64,000 nt of DNA, taken from assembly GCA_037951105.1 (NCBI GenBank), contig JBAMJV010003267.1, positions 80,926 through 144,925 of the forward strand, read 5' to 3'. Positions within the stretch are counted from its first letter, which is position 1. Each line of letters opens with the position of its first letter. Positions 59,901 through 64,000 of this stretch are shown here, one piece after another. A program made the position numbers and the translations under genes. The DNA comes from Echinarachnius parma (taxonomy: Eukaryota; Echinodermata; Echinoidea; Clypeasteroida; Echinarachniidae). A model generated the notes under the pieces. It was not told the origin of the DNA. It was given only the letters and a program-made list of their open reading frames with translations, and made no database searches.

Positions 59901-61924
59901 CCATCAACAGGGCCTTGTGTCTCAATGGGACCTTCGACCTTACCTGTGTCCCATGATGAGATGTGAGATGGGGCAGGTTCAATCGAGGCCCACTGCCCCT
60001 CTCTGATTGAGTGGTAGGCGTGGTCCGGGGCTGCATCCACCTCTTTCATACACATGTTCCACTCCAGCACCTTATCTCGCACCCTCTGATCTACCTCCGC
60101 CTTGTCGATGCACCCTTCCTCCTGAAAATGTAAAATGTGGTTACATAATATGATAGATATGATTCGTTTTTACTTGCACCAACTCCTAAATAAATGCACC
60201 AGTTGGTGGAATGGAACTAGTATGCACACACATTCCACACAAACATGTACAGTACGTAATCTTCAAGCTTGAAGCTGCACTTTATTGGATGAAGAAGAAT
60301 ATAAATAGATCAATCTTACCAATTCAAGGACAAGCATTATTTTATCTAGAGTAAAATCAATCAATTTTCTCTTTATCTTTCAATTTTCTTTGCTTCAGAC
60401 AGGATTTCTACTTCTGCACTCTGTCTTGCACCTTCTGTTTAACACCTCTTACTTCATAAGTGTGCAACATTAGCATGTTTACCATTCACTATCACTCATA
60501 AGTTATTACACTTATGAACATATTTTGAGACAAATTAACATTGTTAATTGATGTATGCATATAACAAGTGAACAACTTCAAACCCCACATCACATTACCC
60601 TGCAAAATTGAATGCAATGGCGACCCCATGGGCTGCTTTTTTCACACTTTGTATTTTGTTCAAGCTGTTCTCCTTATCCTAACTTGAATTCCTGATATTG
60701 TTTCTTTAAATATAAGTAGGTCTTTTGATACATCAAACGCATTTTAGTCCCCTTTACCAAGAGATGTTTATATCCATTCTAACTTACAGATGCTTTGAGC
60801 AAGTAGGCGTCTGGTATACTGAGCCTGCTCTTGATTTCGTCATACATGATTGGCTGAGTGAAAGAGGGATCATCAAGCTCGTTGTGACCCCATCGCCGGT
60901 AGCACAGGAGATCCACGACAACGTCTTTTCTAAATCGTTGTCTGTAGCTCATCGCCAGTCTTGAGGCTTTTATGACTGCCTGGAAAATAAAAAGTTATTG
61001 AAATGGAAGTAAAATAATGATTCCTTGTTATTAAGTTCGTATCTGTTCATGTTATCCAATAATAATCATCTTCCCATAGGGCAATTAGTCCATAAGAAAT
61101 TAAGACCAATTTTCTGTGAAATATAGACCCTCACATACAGAATAAATATATTATTAAATACATTGATCAAGGACATTTTTTTAATAGAAGCAAGATCATC
61201 TGTAACTTTTAATACTGCCCCCCCCCCCCTTCCATTTTAAATAAAAAGATAAATACTACAAGTCACATACATAAGAATACCAACAGTCCTTTTCAGGACT
61301 ACACCAACAGTCCTTTCTAGGACTACCAAACAGTCCTTTCTAGGACTACCATAGTCCTTTTCAGGACTCACCAATCCACCCATCTCACATGGTGCAACCG
61401 CAAACCACACGTATTAAGTCACATACAAATGTAATCATGATGATATTATTGACTTTGTGCATAAAGTCAAGGGACTTTTATATTTGTTAAAAGAGCAACA
61501 AATTATTTTCATTCAAAGATAATTATAAATAAAAAATGAGCAAAGAAAATTGGGCTTCGCCAGGAATCGATAGGGCCTTTGTGGCTCAATGGTTAGAGCA
61601 CCGATCTAGCAATCAGTAGGTCTCAGGTTCGATTCCTGGCAAAGCCTAATTTTCTTTGCTCATTTTTAAATTTACTTGATTTATTTCTGGTCTATTTCCC
61701 CTAACTTTGAATTGAATGTTATCTATTAATACCTCTGGGTCGTCTCCATTGACATGTATTACAGGGTTTCCATTCATCTTGGCAATGTCGCTGGAGTAAG
61801 GTGAAGAGCGCCCCCTCTCGGATGGAGTTGTAAAGCCAATCTGGTTGTTGATGATGAGGTGGACGGAGCCCCCCAGGGAATAGTGGGGCAGATTGGCCAT
61901 CACAAAGCATTCAGCTATCACACC
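50964..61924 (-). CDS. DHTKD1: DHTKD1, 2-oxoadipate/2-oxoglutarate dehydrogenase E1 component (C-terminal part)
   Basis: Twelve exons in transcript order: 61924-61733, 60979-60788, 60121-59944, 59460-59399, 58865-58745, 58273-58134, 57511-57355, 56552-56350, 54288-54143, 53172-53009, 51786-51701, 51068-50964 (TAG). All are GT-AG, phases join, and the total is 581 codons. The 919-residue human protein implies about 340 N-terminal residues to the right of the window. Diagnostic blocks: [19 protein letters not shown] (the thiamine diphosphate/Mg NNQ loop), [101 protein letters not shown] and [35 protein letters not shown] matches DHTKD1 better than OGDH. The enzyme decarboxylates 2-oxoadipate in mitochondrial lysine/tryptophan catabolism. 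Two exons (57511-57355 and 53172-53009) have decayed partial copies beside them. Confidence 0.95.
51170..51690. repeat. About four units of the TGACCTTTGACCTCATGACCC repeat in the last DHTKD1 intron
   Basis: Units of about 110-130 bp start near 51176, 51300, 51432 and 51565. The consensus has 'tgacctttgacctcatgac', then 'cggttcattggctcctcaag', 'atacatgtaccaagtttg' and 'atgatctgtcaa...gagatat'. The reverse of TGACCTTTGACCT is AGGTCAAAGGTCA, a DR1 nuclear-receptor element. The same family occurs at 29860-30140 and 41570-42110. Confidence 0.7.
52770..53006 (+). mobile_element. tRNA-like SINE ending at a DHTKD1 splice donor
   Basis: A-box/B-box-like words ('gtagtatgttggttcaggcc' and 'gtgggtttgatttccaa') are followed by 'cttcagcaagacactttatt' and a (TAT)n tail ending at about 53006. 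The tail directly touches the minus-strand donor of the exon at 53172-53009. Confidence 0.6.
53265..53680 (-). pseudogene. Three decayed copies of the DHTKD1 exon 10 acceptor edge
   Basis: Copies at about 53276-53340, 53457-53520 and 53583-53660 repeat the start of the exon at 53172-53009 ('gctaaggcatagtagtgctt' on +), two of them with the adjoining intron. The third still reads [12 protein letters not shown] on -, as in the real exon's [12 protein letters not shown]. None retains both splice sites. They lie upstream of the real exon in transcript order. Confidence 0.75.
55190..55612. repeat. Three tandem units of about 140-170 bp in a DHTKD1 intron
   Basis: Each unit carries 'tttcacattcca', then 'cactagtcaggaagtgaaat', 'atacatagaaggc' and 'aaattggaatgtct'. 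Starts are near 55205, 55330 and 55490, and the last is truncated. The words TTTCACATTCC and GGAATGT recur in inverted order, so each unit can also fold. No coding potential. Confidence 0.6.
57206..57291 (-). pseudogene. Decayed copy of the DHTKD1 exon 7 donor edge
   Basis: 'gaaacttacactctccagat' with following 'actatgtaaatatcaataat' and preceding intron 'catgagaaatgtgtt' copies 57322-57405, the last codons and donor of the exon at 57511-57355. The GTGTAAGT donor is retained. The coding part ends after about 45 bases. It sits downstream of the true donor and could compete as a cryptic one only if an acceptor existed. Confidence 0.7.
58451..58526. repeat. 22-bp tandem repeat
   Basis: GGGCCACCAAAATTCGGTTTC repeated about 3.5 times. 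The open frames across it are a by-product. The words resemble the 'tagtggcccg' repeat family. Confidence 0.75.
58908..59269 (+). mobile_element. TTAA MITE family 1
   Basis: TTAAAGAGATCTAATAACTT at the left; TTACTAGATCCCTTTAA at the right, with the typical interior ('gatatgtccactgagtgata'). It begins 43 bp from the acceptor of the DHTKD1 exon at 58865. Confidence 0.75.
61283..61370. repeat. Four-unit array of small palindromes
   Basis: AGTCCTTTTCAGGACT / AGTCCTTTCTAGGACT occurs four times at 20-26 bp spacing. Every unit is itself an inverted repeat (AGTCCT...AGGACT). Confidence 0.75.
61537..61661 (+). mobile_element. tRNA-derived repeat with inverted flanks
   Basis: 61571-61646 is tRNA-like: A box TGGCTCAATGG, B box GGTTCGATTCC, anticodon-loop-like CTAGCAA (AGC). 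The anticodon stem does not pair well, so I do not call a functional tRNA. 'gagcaaagaaaattgggctt' at 61537 is inverted at 61642-61661, so the whole unit can fold. Confidence 0.6.
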
Positions 61925-62172
61925 CTGTATAGGGAAAGCAATTCAGTATCAATTCTGTAAGTATTCATTTTAAGCAAATGTACCAGCACTCCTGCAAAAA
62001 TATGACAAATCAAGTGATATCCTGGGATTTCAATAGAAACATTTATACTGTAAATCCTTATGCCACATACTCAAATCCAAATTAAAGACACGAGTATTTT
62101 GAAAGATTTATTTTGTATTTCAATGCTTAGTTTAGCTTGCGCTGCCATTAGTAATGTATAACCATATACAGT

Positions 62173-63831
62173 ATATGGGCAACTCCAGCGTCACGGACAT
62201 TACAAATCAGAGAATTTTCATGACTTTCCAATGCCACTACTAATTCATACCTCTAACTAATGTCTAACTTTTATTTTGATTACAAAACAATATCCTAGTT
62301 AAGTATTCAAAAAAAGTTTCAGAACATTTATCCAATTCGTTACTGAGTAATTCTGCGAAATGTGCGCAGTCACGGACATTACATCTTTTGGACATGACTT
62401 TTTGCATCCATATACATATTTGCAAAAGTCTGTGAGTTCTGAGACCTCACAAAGGTGATTTAGGTATTTAATTATAGACAAGGCAATGATGAATTGAATC
62501 CAAGTTGTTTTGGGGGAAACGGGCCAGGCATATGTGATCTAGACAACAAAACGTTGCGTCACGGACATTACATTTTCAGCGTCACGGACATTACACTTTT
62601 GTCCACTTTTTCTAAACTCAGAAATAACCCGCAAAAAATGCTCCATTGTGCATGACACTTTTTTAATTGTACATTTGATATGTAATCAAACAGTTTTGAG
62701 AACAAAAATTATATTTCAATTTTTTTTAAATTAGCAAAAAATTATTTTAAAAATATTAATAAGTTTTTCCAAAATTATTGTAAAATTTGAAAATTTTCAA
62801 CAGAATGTGCAGTAAACCAAATGTTCAACTATTTAAAATAATATTATACATTTTTAATGAGGTACAATGCTGTTTTGTGCCAAAAAATTGTAAAATCTAA
62901 AAAAAGTTGTGTACATCATGGGCATAACACATGGAAAATCATGGACTAAGAGTATAATTTTTGCAATTTGATCATACTATATGAGATTTAACCATCTCTT
63001 TCTCCTCCCAGTAAGTTATAGTCAAGTCTTTATTGATTATTGAGACATGCATGTTCAAATTAAGCAAGGAATTTAGTTTAATAAATAGTTCAGAGTACCG
63101 ACTCAAAGTTCACTATCTGATTAACGATACAATTTATTAAAACTTGAACCAGGAAGGTAGTAGTCCCCCTGTTACTTGGGATTATCTTATTTCTTGGCTA
63201 AAGTAAGACATTTACATAAGAAAATAATGCTTGATATTTTTTTGCTCTGCTTTTTTATACTTTTCACTGTGTATGTAATGTCCGTGACGTAATGTCCGTG
63301 ACGCCATTCTGGACAAGCCATCAAATATTTTAGTAAATGCTCTTGATATACTTTATGATATAACATTCTAGCTTTGCAAATGAATTTTGAATTAAATTGA
63401 ATTAGGACTTCTGCTTCTACAAAAACTTTTATATCTAAAACATTACACATCAATGTTGTAAGAATCAAGATTTTATCCAATATCAGTTTTCAAAAAGTAA
63501 AGATTTTTACACAATTTCCTTTTCTATGATGTTAAAACAAAGCATAAACAAGACATTAGAAGTAGAATTATTGTTCTGAAGTGATCCATATTTTTAAATT
63601 TTATTTCACAAACAACGGATGCAAATTTCATCATTTTTGGGGGTAATACATACAATTTTTGTCCCAACTTCAATGGCCAAAAAAAAAAATATTCTGCATT
63701 GAATTTCAAACTTTTTTCCTTTAGTCATCAAAATATGGTCCTTCCTCATTACTATCCAGTAGTTAACAAGGCTGTCCCATGAGTTTCATTTTTCCATCCT
63801 TGGGTGACATTTTTCGTGGAATTGCCCATAT
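62173..63831. mobile_element. GGGCAACTCC element B (1.65 kb, 4-bp TSD ATAT)
   Basis: GGGCAACTCCA (62177-62187) and TGGAATTGCCC (63817-63827) form terminal repeats flanked by ATAT on each side (62173-62176, 63828-63831). Inside are six copies of a GTCACGGACATTAC motif: forward at 62188, 62369, 62556 and 62579, and reverse at 63275-63289 and 63289-63304. As in element A, the first copy touches the left terminal repeat. The interior is AT-rich with no convincing ORF. It lies in the intron upstream of the first visible DHTKD1 exon. Confidence 0.8.
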
Positions 63832-63849
63832 ATCATTACTACAAATCTT

Positions 63850-64000
63850 CAGTGCTGTAGGACTCGAGTCCGGACTCGGTATCGAGACCGGTCTCGAGTC
63901 CGTATTTCTCGGGACTCGGACTCGGACTCGAGCCAAAAAGACTCGGTCTCGGACTCGACCAATGGTGACTCGTGACTCGGGCGAAAAACGGGCCGAAACC
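63850..64000. mobile_element. End of a CAGTGCTGTAG element, running off the window
   Basis: CAGTGCTGTAGGACTCGAGT opens a GC-rich stretch of repeated GACTCGG/CTCGAGTCC words. The start fits hAT-type ends (YARNG). Only one end is inside the window. Confidence 0.5.

Noticed and set aside
61571-61646. Functional tRNA-Ala(AGC)
   Set aside because: A and B boxes and an AGC-like loop are present, but the anticodon stem does not pair and the acceptor stem has a mismatch; a diverged relative at 43815 shows it is a dispersed tRNA-derived repeat.

Overview
This window is AT-rich, intron-rich nuclear DNA from an animal. It has no prokaryotic gene organisation, its exons are short with clean GT-AG junctions, and its introns and spacers are packed with small DNA transposons. 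The four proteins are ordinary metazoan ones, and the gene content together with a human-like linkage suggests an invertebrate deuterostome (echinoderm, hemichordate or amphioxus-like). I cannot name the species from sequence alone.

Layout. From about 3.2 to 15.1 kb on + lies a complete estrogen-related receptor gene (8 coding exons, 423 codons). From 25.7 to 36.7 kb on - lies a complete MACROD-type macrodomain hydrolase gene (9 coding exons, 362 codons). From 37.7 to 44.4 kb on + lies complete RNASEH2C (5 coding exons, 158 codons), divergent from MACROD across a spacer of about 1 kb with CCAAT boxes and an E2F-like site. From 51.0 to 61.9 kb on - lies the C-terminal 581 codons of DHTKD1, whose 5' exons lie beyond the right edge. 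All intron phases join consistently in every model. Human ESRRA, MACROD1 and RNASEH2C all map to 11q13.1, so part of this cluster looks like an ancient linkage.

The genes do not form a single pathway. They are an orphan nuclear receptor, an ADP-ribosyl-hydrolase, a subunit of the RNase H2 complex, and a mitochondrial 2-oxoadipate/2-oxoglutarate dehydrogenase E1.

The non-coding part is the unusual part. (a) In three of the four genes, exon edges plus flanking intron have been copied locally in tandem, one to about three times, and the copies have decayed. (b) Two ORF-less transposons of 1.65 and 1.81 kb share the terminal repeat GGGCAAYTCC, have perfect 4-bp target duplications (ATAT, TGAA), and carry six and seven copies of related bipartite motifs with a CGTCACG core. 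(c) A 981-bp foldback element with arms of about 467 bp and a perfect 9-bp target duplication sits 130 bp inside MACROD intron 1. (d) There are several families of TTAA- and TA-flanked MITEs, tRNA-derived SINEs, a 42-bp minisatellite with TATA/CCAAT units, a 58-bp near-perfect hairpin, and a repeat family carrying DR1-type nuclear receptor sites.
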